Below are positions 34,746 through 44,023 of a DNA stretch of 64,000 nucleotides, in pieces. The stretch comes from Acidobacteriota bacterium (lineage in GTDB: Bacteria > Acidobacteriota > Blastocatellia > Pyrinomonadales > Pyrinomonadaceae), in contig CP065003.1 of assembly GCA_016700175.1 (NCBI GenBank), positions 320,001 to 384,000 of the forward strand, read 5' to 3'. Within the stretch, counting starts at the first letter, position 1; each line of letters begins with the position of its first letter. Both the position numbers and the translations under genes were made by a program. The notes below the pieces were generated by a model. That model made no database searches, had not been told where the DNA came from, and saw nothing but the letters and a program-made list of their open reading frames with translations.

Positions 34746-35353
34746 AACAGGTCTGGATTCTCGGGGATCAGTGATCAGTGGTCAATGGGATGTTGATATT
34801 GCTTGTAACGCGGGTGAAGGGGAAGGCTGTTGCGGAGCGCAAGCGACGGGCAATCAGTACCCGGAGCGCAAGCGACGGGCATAGGAGAGAAAAAACAGGA
34901 TAGACAGGATGAAGAGGATTGATAGTTGAGAATTGAAAGTGGGAGATTCTACGATCCCGGATTCGGTTCCTGAAGTGACTACTGGCTTAGCCTGAAATCA
35001 ACCGGGTCCAACGACCATTCTCAATTCTCAATTCTTGATTATCCATCCTCTTCATCCTGTCGATCCTGTTTCAAGAGAGGAAGAGGAACAGGATAGACAG
35101 GGTCGTTAGGATGGCTGTTTTGAAGATCCTATGCTGCAAGGTACTCGGCAACGACGTCATTTGAAAACAGTGATCCTATCAATCTTGTCCATCTGGTTGC
35201 TGCTTGTGAAAATGAAGAAAAAACAGGATCGACAAGATAAATAAGATCATTGGAAGCGAACACTCGCGGTGACCTATATTCGGCAACGTGAATGACTCGG
35301 AGCAGCTACCCTATTTATCCTGTCTATCCTGTTTTCTCTTCATTGATCCCTGA
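34746..35353. repeat. Repeat-rich gene-free region between the regulator and FG-GAP gene B
   Basis: This 608-bp stretch holds no supported gene. It contains GATCAGTGATCAGTGGTCAA words just after the regulator stop, two direct copies of GGAGCGCAAGCGACGGGCA near 34834 and 34862, and the second MITE-like copy at about 34916-35047. Several AACAGGATAGACAGG / CCTGTCTATCCTGTT words follow (for example near 34897, 35091 and 35320), a short word also seen near 41330. Confidence 0.75.
34916..35047 (-). mobile_element. MITE-like element, copy 2 (inverted relative to copy 1)
   Basis: The reverse complement of this segment matches the element at 20264-20389. The shared interior includes CCCGGTTGATTTCAGGCTAA and GCCAGTAGTCACTTCAGGAA. 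The left end GGATTGATAGTTGAGAATTG is intact. The other end is longer and more diverged (GGATGGATAATCAAGAATTG, then AGAATTG in reverse complement). It has no coding capacity. Confidence 0.65.
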
Positions 35354-37801
35354 TCACTGAACACTGACACTTGAAGGCAGCGGGACATCTCCGTTCGAGC
35401 CGAATTGGACAGCCTCAAAGCCGCTCGTCGTTCCGAAGATGTACCAGGTCCTGTCTGAAGGCCTCCAGACCGCGGGATCGAACTTCCCGTCGCCGTCGAA
35501 GTCTCCCGGGGAAGGGATGTCTCCCGTCGCTCCCCAGGGGAATGCGAAGAACGAATCGTCCTCGCTCCTGATCACGTACCACTCGGAGGTTGAAGGCCTG
35601 AAAAACGCCACATCCGCCTTTCCGTCCCCCGTCCAGTCGCCAACGGTCGTCCTGTCCCCCGGAGCCCCGAACTGGAACGCCTTCACTCCGTCAGTCGATC
35701 TAAGCAGCCAGAACTGGTTGTCGGGAGCCCTGTAGACACCCACGTCGTCCTTTCCGTCACCGTCGTAATCCGCCACGATCGGCTGGTCGGCAGCGACTCC
35801 GAACGGAACCACGCTCAGTCCACCGTCGGAAGACCTGACGATGAACCAGGTCCCCGAAGAAGGCCTGTAAACCGCGGGATCGGCCTTTCCGTCGCCGTCA
35901 AAGTCCCCCGGAGCGGGAATGTCCCCGTTCGAGCCGAACGGGAACGCGAAGAACGAATCATCTTCACTCCGCAGAATGAACCACTCGCCCGTCGAAGGCC
36001 TCCAGAACGCGACGTCCGTTTTTCCGTCGCCCGTGAAATCGGCCGCCACGGGAACATCGGTCGATGATCCGAACGCGAGACCTCTCGTCCCCGAATCGGA
36101 GGACCGGAGCAGCCACCACTGCGCGGTCGGCTGGCTGTTCGGCCTGAAGACCGACACGTCCGTCGCTCCGTCGCCGTCGAAATCGAACGGCGAGGTAGCA
36201 GAAGGCGAGATTGGTGTTCCGAACTTTGTTACAAAAACATCCCAAGTTCCGCCACCGAAAGTCTCGTCGAAGGCTCCGACCGACACCGGAAAGCCTGCAG
36301 AACTGGTTATCCCCGCCACGACCGGATCACCTTCCGCGGTCAAGGCTATCGCATTGCTTTCTTCGTTCTGCAATCCACCGAGGAAAGTCGAATACGCAAG
36401 CTCTGCGCCGTCGTTGCTGACAATCAGAAAAAAGGCATCCGAAGCACCTCCCTGCGAAGTGTCGAAACCGCCAGGGGTGGTTGGAAAGTCAAGAGATATT
36501 GCATCTCCTACACTACCAGAAACATATGCCTGGCCAATTGAGTCGATTTCGATCGACATTCCCCAGTCAGTCCCGCCGCCTCCAACATAAGTGGAGAAAA
36601 TTAGATCGGATCCATCATTTTCGAGCTTCGCGACGAACGCGTCCCCGAAGCCATTCTGGGTTTCGTCAAAGGCGCCTTCTGTTGTCGGGAAGAAACCGCA
36701 GGTCCCGGTAACAAACGTGTTTCCGTTGCCGTCAACCGCGACCGCGTTCGCGATCGTGCCGTTTGCGCTCAGAAATGTGGAATAGACAAGTTGATCCCCT
36801 GCAGGAGCCAGCTTTGTAAGAAAACCCTGTTGCCCTCCGTCGTCAACAACATCGAATGAGCCTTCAGTTGTGGGAAATGGCTGAGCATGTCCGGGCGACG
36901 CTACCGCCATGCCGACTATGTAAGCGTTGCCGCCTGAATCAACTTCTATGTCGTTCCCTACATCTTGCGCGTTTCCACCCAGGTAGGTGGAGTAAATGAG
37001 GCCGGTGCCCGACGAATTGAGCTTTGTTACGAACGCGTCTTCGAGACCGTTATATGACTGGTCGAAGGCTCCTTCGGTAGTAGGATAACCTGCTGTATTC
37101 CAGGTGACACCGGTAATATAGACGTCTCCTCCCGAGTCCAGGTCTATCGCTCTTGCGACATCAGCCGCGGTTCCGCCGATAAACGTTGAATAGACAAGTG
37201 CGGATCCGCTAGGGTTGAGCTTTGCAACAAACACATCGAGCGACCCATTGTGGGACTCATCGTAGGCGCCGACAGTAACCGGGAAGTTAGGATCACTCGT
37301 GGACCCTGTTACGTATGCGTTCCCCTGTGCGTCGACCGCGATTCCGTTCGCTGTTCCTGACCCAAGGTATGTGGAATAGATCAGGCTCGAGCCCGTAGGA
37401 TCAAGTTTTGTGACAAAGATCTCGTTCGGTCCGCTGTGCGTCGTGTCAAAGCCTCCCGCGGTTACAGGGAAGTCAGGGGATGAAGTTCGGGAGGTAACGT
37501 AAATATTCCCAAGACTGTCCACAGCTATATCCGGACTTCTGCTGAACGATCCATGCCAGATATCTCCATCCGTTAGGCTTCCGCCGAGAAATGTAGAGAA
37601 GGCAAGTGTGTTCAACGCTCCTGTTTCAGCAGTTCGCTGCGTAATGTCGGAGTGTCCTCCTGTTTTAAGAAAGGACGTGTGGTCCTCCTGGGCGGCGGGC
37701 CTCAGTCCGATCCCATCGGTTGCAGTGAGTGCCGCGGCTACAAGTACTGCCGAAATCACTGCAGCGACGATCGTTCTGTACCTGATTCTCTTAGTCAACA
37801 T
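35354..37801 (-). CDS. Secreted SBBP beta-propeller protein with FG-GAP module (B)
   Basis: An 815-residue secreted protein. The signal peptide spans about 1-28. Residues ~70-535 contain about eight SBBP-type repeats of ~55 residues, each with a pattern such as AVDSLGNIYVTSRTSSPDFP and ... FVTKLDPTGSSLIYSTYLG. Residues 539-815 are the six-loop FG-GAP/VCBS module that is nearly identical to that of the gene at 20530-21624 (seven residue differences by my reading), with differing last residues Q and N. A GGAG site lies upstream of the ATG. The gene is on the minus strand, facing away from the ECF sigma gene 137 bp upstream. A structural or adhesive role is likely; no catalytic motif is visible. 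Confidence 0.87.
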   Translation of the reverse strand: MLTKRIRYRTIVAAVISAVLVAAALTATDGIGLRPAAQEDHTSFLKTGGHSDITQRTAETGALNTLAFSTFLGGSLTDGDIWHGSFSRSPDIAVDSLGNIYVTSRTSSPDFPVTAGGFDTTHSGPNEIFVTKLDPTGSSLIYSTYLGSGTANGIAVDAQGNAYVTGSTSDPNFPVTVGAYDESHNGSLDVFVAKLNPSGSALVYSTFIGGTAADVARAIDLDSGGDVYITGVTWNTAGYPTTEGAFDQSYNGLEDAFVTKLNSSGTGLIYSTYLGGNAQDVGNDIEVDSGGNAYIVGMAVASPGHAQPFPTTEGSFDVVDDGGQQGFLTKLAPAGDQLVYSTFLSANGTIANAVAVDGNGNTFVTGTCGFFPTTEGAFDETQNGFGDAFVAKLENDGSDLIFSTYVGGGGTDWGMSIEIDSIGQAYVSGSVGDAISLDFPTTPGGFDTSQGGASDAFFLIVSNDGAELAYSTFLGGLQNEESNAIALTAEGDPVVAGITSSAGFPVSVGAFDETFGGGTWDVFVTKFGTPISPSATSPFDFDGDGATDVSVFRPNSQPTAQWWLLRSSDSGTRGLAFGSSTDVPVAADFTGDGKTDVAFWRPSTGEWFILRSEDDSFFAFPFGSNGDIPAPGDFDGDGKADPAVYRPSSGTWFIVRSSDGGLSVVPFGVAADQPIVADYDGDGKDDVGVYRAPDNQFWLLRSTDGVKAFQFGAPGDRTTVGDWTGDGKADVAFFRPSTSEWYVIRSEDDSFFAFPWGATGDIPSPGDFDGDGKFDPAVWRPSDRTWYIFGTTSGFEAVQFGSNGDVPLPSSVSVQ

Positions 37802-37938
37802 CTAGGTTCTCCAGTCTTAAAGCCAAATAGGTTTGCGCGACAGAAGGGTCGCGCTCTCATTCGGGTTAGCGAATCTTCGTGCGAAAAGCGGAAAAACCGG
37901 GGAAAGCTGGCGGCGTCTTGGGTTAGAATCTTCCGCAA

Positions 37939-38505
37939 ATGAAGACCCGGGATATCACACGCATTCTTCAGGAATGGAGCGGAGGGGACCGTTCGGCTGC
38001 TGATCGCTTGTTTCCTCTCGTCTATGACGAGCTAAGGGTCCAGGCGAGGAAATATCTCAGCAGGGAACGGGAAAATCACACCCTCCAGCCGACGGCGCTT
38101 GTACACGAGGCGTATTTGAGACTTGTCGACCAGAGCAGCGTCCAGTTGCGCGACAGGTGCCATTTCTTTGCTGTGGCGGCAACGGTGATGCGGCACATAT
38201 TGGTAGACCATGCGCGAGCCGTCGGAGCTGTGAAAAGGGGAGGTGCTGCAAGGAGATTGTCGCTTGACGAAGTACAGGTCTCGACTGAAGAAAGCGCCTC
38301 TGATCTTCTCGCCCTTGATGCGGCGCTCCGCAAGCTTTCGGAAGAGGACGACCGGAAAGGCCGTGTTGTCGAGATGTGTTACTTCGGAGGAATGAAACAG
38401 AGCGAGGTCGCCGAAGTCCTCGGCGTCGATCCCCGCACTGTGCGAAACGATCTTACGTTTGCGAAGCTGTGGCTCCTGAAGGAGCTCACCTCTTCGGACG
38501 GATAG
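37939..38505 (+). CDS. ECF-family RNA polymerase sigma factor (acidobacterial type)
   Basis: A 188-residue sigma-70 factor of the ECF group. Region 2 (~15-95) includes DELRVQARKYLSRERENHTL and QPTALVHEAYLRLVDQ. Region 4 (~120-185) contains the recognition helix-turn-helix VEMCYFGGMKQSEVAEVLGV followed by DPRTVRNDLTFAKLWL. The segment LQPTALVHEAYLRL and the HFFAVAATVMRHILVDHAR segment are typical of the subfamily common in acidobacteria and planctomycetes, which usually sits beside a Ser/Thr kinase. The kinase gene follows 55 bp later on the same strand, so the pair is probably one operon and one signalling unit. Confidence 0.92.
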   Translation: MKTRDITRILQEWSGGDRSAADRLFPLVYDELRVQARKYLSRERENHTLQPTALVHEAYLRLVDQSSVQLRDRCHFFAVAATVMRHILVDHARAVGAVKRGGAARRLSLDEVQVSTEESASDLLALDAALRKLSEEDDRKGRVVEMCYFGGMKQSEVAEVLGVDPRTVRNDLTFAKLWLLKELTSSDG

Positions 38506-38560
38506 GGTCCTTGCGGAATTCCTCAATCTTCCTGCTTTTTCGCTTCTCTCATTGAGGCCG

Positions 38561-41176
38561 ATGGAACCAGAAAGAGAGAAAAACCTCGAGCAGATCGTTG
38601 CTGATGCCTGCGGGATCCAACCGAACGAAAGGCAGAGCTGGCTTGAGCAGAACTGCCCCGAATCACTTAGACCCGCGGTCATTTCACTGCTCGATTACTC
38701 CTCGATGGTCGAAAGCTTTCTGAGAACGCCTGTCGAGAAGCGTTTTGGAGGGCTACTTTTCCAGGACAATGAGCACTTCCTGAATAAACGGTTCGGCAAT
38801 TACAGGATCGTGAGGGAAATCGGACGCGGCGGCATGGGAGCTGTCTTCCTTGGCGAGCGTGACGACGGAGCCTTTCAACAACGTGTCGCGATCAAGATAA
38901 TCCGCCAGTCGGTCGTAGACAGCCTTTCAAAGTCCCGGTTCCGTTCGGAACAACAGATACTTGCAGCGCTGAGCCATCCGAATATCGCAAAGCTCTTCGA
39001 CGGCGGGATCACCGACGAAGGTGAACCGTATCTCGTGATGGAGTTTGTCGCAGGTGAGGCTTTATCTGATCACATCAACGGAAAACAGCCGTCGATCGAA
39101 GAGAAACTGGTGCTGTTTCTCAAGGTTTGCTCCGCAGTTTCGTATGCGCACCGGAACTTGATCATCCACAGGGATTTAAAGCCTTCCAATATCATGGTGA
39201 GACCGGACGGCGAGCCTGTACTTCTCGACTTCGGGCTGGCAAAGATCCTGGATCCGGCCGCAGGTTCGGAAGACCGCACCCAGACAAGATTCCTCGCGCT
39301 AACTCCGAACTATGCGAGTCCCGAGCAATTCGAGGGCAAGAACGTATCTACATTGGCCGATGTGTATTCTCTCGGGGTCGTTCTGTACGAACTTCTGACG
39401 GAGAGGCCTCCATTTTCGCTCCACGACAAGGAACTGAACGACATCCTCGAGATCGTCAATTACAGGGAGCCGATGCCGCTCGGGTCACTCTCAATAGCGG
39501 ACGCTTCCCGGATCAAGGGCGATCTCGATGTGATCGTTTTGAAGGCGCTCAGGAAGTCGCCCGAGAACAGGTACGAATCCGTCGAGAAGCTGGCTGAGGA
39601 CTTGGAGAGGTATCTGAACGGGCTTCCGATACTGGCCAGGCCCGCTACAAATCTGTACAGAACGGCGAAGTTCCTTCGGAGGAACAAGCTTGGAGTTGCA
39701 GCCGCGGCCGCGGTCGGTTTTTCCCTGCTCGGGGGAATCGCGGCCACGGTTCGCCAGTCGCGCCGTGCAAACCGGCATAGGGTTGCGGCAGAAAAAAGGT
39801 TCTCCGAGGTGCGCGAGCTCGCTAACTCGTTCCTTTTTGAAGTCTATCCGAAGATCGAACAACTGAAGGGTTCGACCGAAGCAAAAGAGGAGGTTGTCCG
39901 GATCGCGCTCAAGTATCTTGACAATCTTTCAGCCGAGGCCGCGGGTGATCGTGATCTGCTGCGCGAGCTCTCGGTGGCGTATCAGAAGATCGGAGATGTC
40001 CAGGGTAATCCGTCTTTCTCACATTTGGGAGACATGAAGGGCGCCCTGTCGAGCTACGAAAAAGCGGGCTCGATCCTTTCGAAGCTGCTCGACACTGACG
40101 ATAGCGAACCGGAATTGCTCAATGCGCTCGCGTCGAATCTTCAGGCAAAGGCGCTCATTCTCTGGTGGCTCGATGCCACCGGCGGAGCGCTTGCGACGTT
40201 TGATGAAGCTCTACTGATCCGACGCTCTCTTGCGGAGCGATACCCGGATTCGAAGGAGTTTTCCGAAGGACTGATCCGTCTTCAGCTGCGGCAAGGTGAG
40301 ATTCCCTGGTGGGAGCACAGAATCGATGAGGCACTCGAAATATACGGAGAGGCGGTCGATCACGCAGAGGAACTTGTACGTAAGCGGCCGGGGGACAAAG
40401 TGGCGCTTGGCCTGCTTGCCGATTGCCTTACCGCGATAGGGGTGGTCTACAATGACCTGCTTGAATTTGAGACAGCCGAGCGGTGCTACCTTCGCGCGGA
40501 GAGCATTCTGAAACCGCTGTGCGAACGGAATCCCGAGGATTACGTCCTGGCACGCAGCCTCTACAGTGTCTATAACCGTTTCGCAGAACTCCACATTATC
40601 CGGCGTGATGGACGGCGGACCGAGCACTACTCGATAAAGGGTATCGAGTTGATCGAGGGTCTTGCGGCAACTGACTCGCGCGATCTGTGGTCGGCCCGGC
40701 ATCTCTCGATCGGCTACACGAATTTAGGGCAGGCCCGGTATTTGAACGGCGATTACATGGGTTCGATAGAGAGCTTCGAACTGGCGATGGAAATCGTCGG
40801 CAAACTAAAAGACAGCTTTCCCGAGAACGAGCGTTTGCGGAACTACGCCCTCTGCCATCGGGAAATCGGTAAAGCGCAGGTGGAGCTGGGCCTAATCGAT
40901 GCCTCACTGGCATCGCACGAGATCGCGCTCGAAGCCTACCGAAAGATCATGGCCGCCACTACAAGCGGTACGCTTCTGAACGATCTCGCGGAGATCCACC
41001 GATTGCTTGGCCGGGCGTACATTGCCAAGGGCGATGTGAATAGCGCGCGATGGCATTACGACAAGGCGATTTCAGTTTTTGAAAGGCTCAGGAAGGAAGG
41101 CTCTATGTCTGAGCTCGACAAGCGGGACGCGTCCGAAGTTATCGACGAATACAGGAGTCACTTTTCAGGGAGGTAA
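38561..41176 (+). CDS. Membrane Ser/Thr protein kinase with C-terminal TPR-like region
   Basis: An 871-residue kinase. A short helical N-terminus (~1-75) precedes a Hanks-type kinase domain (~80-345): glycine loop GRGGMGAVF at 88-96, catalytic Lys112 in VAIKII, HRDLKPSN with Asp205 and DFGLA with Asp223. A membrane helix lies at ~375-397 (LGVAAAAAVGFSLLGGIAAT). The extracytoplasmic C-terminus (~420-870) has tetratricopeptide-like repeats. ATG 38561 is chosen over a TTG three codons upstream. It probably phosphorylates the adjacent ECF sigma factor or a regulator of it; in this lineage the pair is recurrent, but the target is not known here. Confidence 0.93.
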   Translation: MEPEREKNLEQIVADACGIQPNERQSWLEQNCPESLRPAVISLLDYSSMVESFLRTPVEKRFGGLLFQDNEHFLNKRFGNYRIVREIGRGGMGAVFLGERDDGAFQQRVAIKIIRQSVVDSLSKSRFRSEQQILAALSHPNIAKLFDGGITDEGEPYLVMEFVAGEALSDHINGKQPSIEEKLVLFLKVCSAVSYAHRNLIIHRDLKPSNIMVRPDGEPVLLDFGLAKILDPAAGSEDRTQTRFLALTPNYASPEQFEGKNVSTLADVYSLGVVLYELLTERPPFSLHDKELNDILEIVNYREPMPLGSLSIADASRIKGDLDVIVLKALRKSPENRYESVEKLAEDLERYLNGLPILARPATNLYRTAKFLRRNKLGVAAAAAVGFSLLGGIAATVRQSRRANRHRVAAEKRFSEVRELANSFLFEVYPKIEQLKGSTEAKEEVVRIALKYLDNLSAEAAGDRDLLRELSVAYQKIGDVQGNPSFSHLGDMKGALSSYEKAGSILSKLLDTDDSEPELLNALASNLQAKALILWWLDATGGALATFDEALLIRRSLAERYPDSKEFSEGLIRLQLRQGEIPWWEHRIDEALEIYGEAVDHAEELVRKRPGDKVALGLLADCLTAIGVVYNDLLEFETAERCYLRAESILKPLCERNPEDYVLARSLYSVYNRFAELHIIRRDGRRTEHYSIKGIELIEGLAATDSRDLWSARHLSIGYTNLGQARYLNGDYMGSIESFELAMEIVGKLKDSFPENERLRNYALCHREIGKAQVELGLIDASLASHEIALEAYRKIMAATTSGTLLNDLAEIHRLLGRAYIAKGDVNSARWHYDKAISVFERLRKEGSMSELDKRDASEVIDEYRSHFSGR

Positions 41177-41340
41177 GGCCACGTGACGAAACGTCCACCA
41201 GCTCTAAGTGCATTTTCTGCTGTTCTCAAGGCAAGAATCAACAGCACTCACAGTATGGTCGGTCCTGAACTACCGAATTTCCGGATATTCCGGACCGCGA
41301 TCGCTTGCAACGAGCAATCGTTTTGATCCTGTCTATCCTG

Positions 41341-41550
41341 TTGTCTTCCGCTATTGGAACAGGGATGAAGGGGGTGAAGGGGATTGCGGCATTCGAGTAG
41401 TCGCGTTGACTGACACTCCCGAGCGTTCGGGTTCGGCAGCAGCCATCTCCTTCACCCCCTTTATCCCTGTTAATTCACGCTGACACTCGAAGGCAGCGGG
41501 ACATCTCCGTTCGAGCCGAACTGGACAGCCTCGAACCCGTCCGTCGCAGT
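41341..41550. repeat. Copy of the FG-GAP gene 3' end plus flank (duplicate of 20401-20600)
   Basis: Positions 41401-41460 are identical to 20461-20520, and the flanks differ by a few substitutions. The similarity runs from about 41341 to 41545 and ends where the decayed delta-60 gene sequence begins. The 41177-41340 part of the gap shows only a CCTGTCTATCCTGTT word near 41330. Confidence 0.88.
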
Positions 41551-42210
41551 GAAATGAATTGTCTATCGATCCGATGGCAAGCATCCGCAGTACCACCATG
41601 CTCCCTTCGAAAGGACTCGACGAGAAATCCGAACCGCCTGCAAGCACGATCTTTCCATCAGCCTGCAGCGCGATCCTGCCGCCTTCCTCACTTCCTACAC
41701 CCTGGAAATCAAACGAAGCAAGACCATCTCCGTCAAAACCGGGATCGGGAGCTCCGTTCGAATTGAGACGCAGGACATAGAAGTCTATGGAGGATCCGAA
41801 GAAACCTGTCCCGGAGACCGGGCCTTCCCGTCGGCCTGGATCTTCAGATCCGCAACATCCTCAAAGAAGCCGACGCTGAGACTGACTCTTCCTCCGGTAC
41901 CTAAATTAATGTCTGGCGATCCGTCAGCATTGAACCGCGAGATCGAAACGAAGTCCTCAGAACCGGACGCGGAAAGTTCTATCCCGGACAAAACGATCTT
42001 ACCGTCTGTCTGAATAGCACTCGCGGTTCCAGACCGAGGAGTAGTCGATGAAGTGACGAACTGCCGGATCGTCACCCCACCGCTTCCAAAAGTCGGATCG
42101 AGGTTGTTTGCCGAGGTGCGCATCGGCAAAGCGAGGAAGAAGGGCAAGAGAATGAGGGTTCCAAGAGGTGAAGACTTTATATACCGATCGCCGTTCGAGA
42201 ATGTCCCGCC
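41470..42210 (-). pseudogene. Decayed delta-60-repeat protein gene fused to an FG-GAP tail
   Basis: Read on the minus strand, the 5' part encodes a signal-like segment (SSPLGTLILLPFFLALPMRT) and delta-60 repeats (NNLDPTFGSGGVTIRQF; AIQTDGKIVLSG; SRFNADGSP). The frame breaks near 41820, in the repeat beginning LKIQADGK. After a one-base shift the expected sequence resumes in the next frame (SGTGFFGSSIDFYVLRLNSN, then IALQADGKIVLAGGS). Near 41545 the sequence switches to the FG-GAP tail GFEAVQFGSNGDVPLPSSVS with its TAA at 41470, in yet another frame. No good start codon precedes the signal segment; the upstream ATG lies in the groEL terminator. I therefore call it a pseudogene made by recombination and decay. 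A sequencing error could explain one shift but not both. Confidence 0.75.
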
Positions 42211-42267
42211 GGATGCTCGGAAAACATCTGAAGCGATTGACTGAATGTTTCGGATAAAGAATACAAA

Positions 42268-42295
42268 AATGGCCTCTGTTATAACAGAGGCCATT
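42268..42295 (-). terminator. groESL rho-independent terminator
   Basis: AATGGCCTCTGT-TATA-ACAGAGGCCATT is a perfect 12-bp stem with a 4-nt loop, 22 bp after the groEL stop. On the minus strand it is followed by TTTTTG. It ends the groES-groEL transcript. Confidence 0.92.
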
Positions 42296-42317
42296 AGGTT
42301 TGATCAAGAGATTGAGA

Positions 42318-43955
42318 TTACATCCCCATTCCCATTCCGCCGCCCGGCATTCCGCCCGGCATGTCGTCCTTCTCGTCCTCGATGTCCGAGATCATCGCTT
42401 CCGTCGTCAGCATAAGGCCGGCGATCGAAGCGGCGTTCTGAAGAGCCGTCCTCGTGACCTTTGCCGGGTCGATGACTCCCGCAGCAACGAGATCTTCGAA
42501 CGCTTCGGTCGCGGCGTTGAAGCCGTAGCTGTCGCTGTCCTCGGCACGGACGTTTTCGACGATCACGGCGCCTTCCTTGCCCGCGTTGTTCGCGATCTGG
42601 CGGAGCGGCTCCTCAAGAGCCCTCTTGACGATCAAAACGCCTATGTTCTCGTCCTGGTCGACCGCTTCCGTATCGAAGTTGTCGAGAGCCTTCGACGCCC
42701 TGACCAGCGATACGCCTCCGCCCGGAACGATGCCTTCTTCGACAGCCGCGCGGGTTGCGTGCATCGCGTCTTCGACACGAGCCTTCTTCTCTTTCATCTC
42801 GGTCTCGGTTGCCGCGCCGACCTTGATCACTGCGACTCCGCCGACGAGCTTCGCAAGCCGTTCCTGAAGCTTCTCACGGTCATAATCGGAAGTCGTCTCC
42901 TCGATCTGGGTGCGGATCGTCTTGACGCGGCCTTCTATGGCCTCGCCTGATCCCGCGCCCTCGACGATCGTAGTGTCGTCCTTGTCGATCGTGATCTTCT
43001 TGGCACGTCCGAGGTCGTCGATCGAGATCGCCTCGAGCTTGATGCCGAGGTCTTCGCTGATCACCTTGCCGCCCGTAAGAGTCGCAATGTCCTCAAGCAT
43101 CGCCTTTCGGCGGTCTCCGAATCCGGGAGCCTTGACGGCAGCGACGTTCAGCGTGCCGCGGAGCTTGTTGACCACGAGTGTCGCAAGCGCTTCGCCTTCG
43201 ACGTCTTCAGCGATGATCAGGAGGGGCTTGCCGAGCTTGGCGACCTGCTCCAGGATCGGAAGAAGGTCCTTCATGTTCGAGATCTTCTTCTCGTTGATCA
43301 GAATGTACGGATCGTCGAGAACTGCTTCCATCCTCTCCGGATCCGTAACGAAGTACGGCGAAAGGTATCCGCGGTCGAACTGCATTCCTTCGACAACCTC
43401 GAGGGTCGTGTCCATCGTCCGCGATTCCTCGACCGTGATGACGCCGTCTTTTCCGACCTTCTCCATCGCCTGGGCGATGATCGTTCCGATCGTCTTGTCA
43501 CCGTTGGCCGAAACCGTTCCGACCTGAGCGATCGAGTCGCCCGAGACGGGCTTCGAGTTGTTCTTGATCTCTTCAACCACGCGCTCGACGGCCTTGTCGA
43601 TGCCGCGTTTCAGGGCCATCGGGTTCGCGCCGGCCGCCACAGTGCGGACGCCTTCCTTGAAGATAGCCTGGGCCAGGACCGTAGCGGTCGTGGTTCCGTC
43701 GCCGGCGACGTCAGAGGTTTTCGAAGCGACCTCGCGGACCATCTGAGCGCCCATGTTCTCGAGCGAATCCTTCAGCTCGATCTCTTTTGCGACGGTGACG
43801 CCGTCCTTCGTGATGGTCGGCGAGCCGAACTTCTTGTCGATGACGACGTTGCGTCCTTTCGGTCCCAGCGTCACCTTGACCGCGTCGGCCAGCTGGTTGA
43901 CGCCGCGCAGGATCGCCGCGCGGGAAGTTTCACCGTGTACTACTTGCTTTGCCAT
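42318..43955 (-). CDS. groEL: Chaperonin GroEL (Hsp60)
   Basis: GroEL forms the double-ring ATP-driven folding chamber in the cytoplasm, capped by GroES. The 545-residue protein is full length. The N-terminus is MAKQVVHGETSRAAILRGVN, followed by the nucleotide-binding VTLGPKGRNVVIDK and DVAGDGTTTATVLAQA with its catalytic aspartate. The chaperonin signature region lies around residues 400-415 (AAVEEGIVPGGG). The flexible tail ends in GGMPGGGMGMGM. A GGAGG ribosome binding site lies 8 bases before the ATG. It is the second gene of the groES-groEL unit, with a 115-bp gap that contains a REP-like hairpin. Confidence 0.98.
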   Translation of the reverse strand: MAKQVVHGETSRAAILRGVNQLADAVKVTLGPKGRNVVIDKKFGSPTITKDGVTVAKEIELKDSLENMGAQMVREVASKTSDVAGDGTTTATVLAQAIFKEGVRTVAAGANPMALKRGIDKAVERVVEEIKNNSKPVSGDSIAQVGTVSANGDKTIGTIIAQAMEKVGKDGVITVEESRTMDTTLEVVEGMQFDRGYLSPYFVTDPERMEAVLDDPYILINEKKISNMKDLLPILEQVAKLGKPLLIIAEDVEGEALATLVVNKLRGTLNVAAVKAPGFGDRRKAMLEDIATLTGGKVISEDLGIKLEAISIDDLGRAKKITIDKDDTTIVEGAGSGEAIEGRVKTIRTQIEETTSDYDREKLQERLAKLVGGVAVIKVGAATETEMKEKKARVEDAMHATRAAVEEGIVPGGGVSLVRASKALDNFDTEAVDQDENIGVLIVKRALEEPLRQIANNAGKEGAVIVENVRAEDSDSYGFNAATEAFEDLVAAGVIDPAKVTRTALQNAASIAGLMLTTEAMISDIEDEKDDMPGGMPGGGMGMGM

Positions 43956-44023
43956 AATTTCCTCCGTGAAAGATCTTTGCTATGTAAATATATTTCGTCA
44001 GCAGAGTTGTTCGCGTTGTTCAA

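Noticed and set aside
41785..42294. Intact gene with ATG at 42294 for the delta-60 protein
   Set aside because: That ATG lies within the groEL terminator hairpin and the reading frame breaks before the last repeats, so the region is called a pseudogene.
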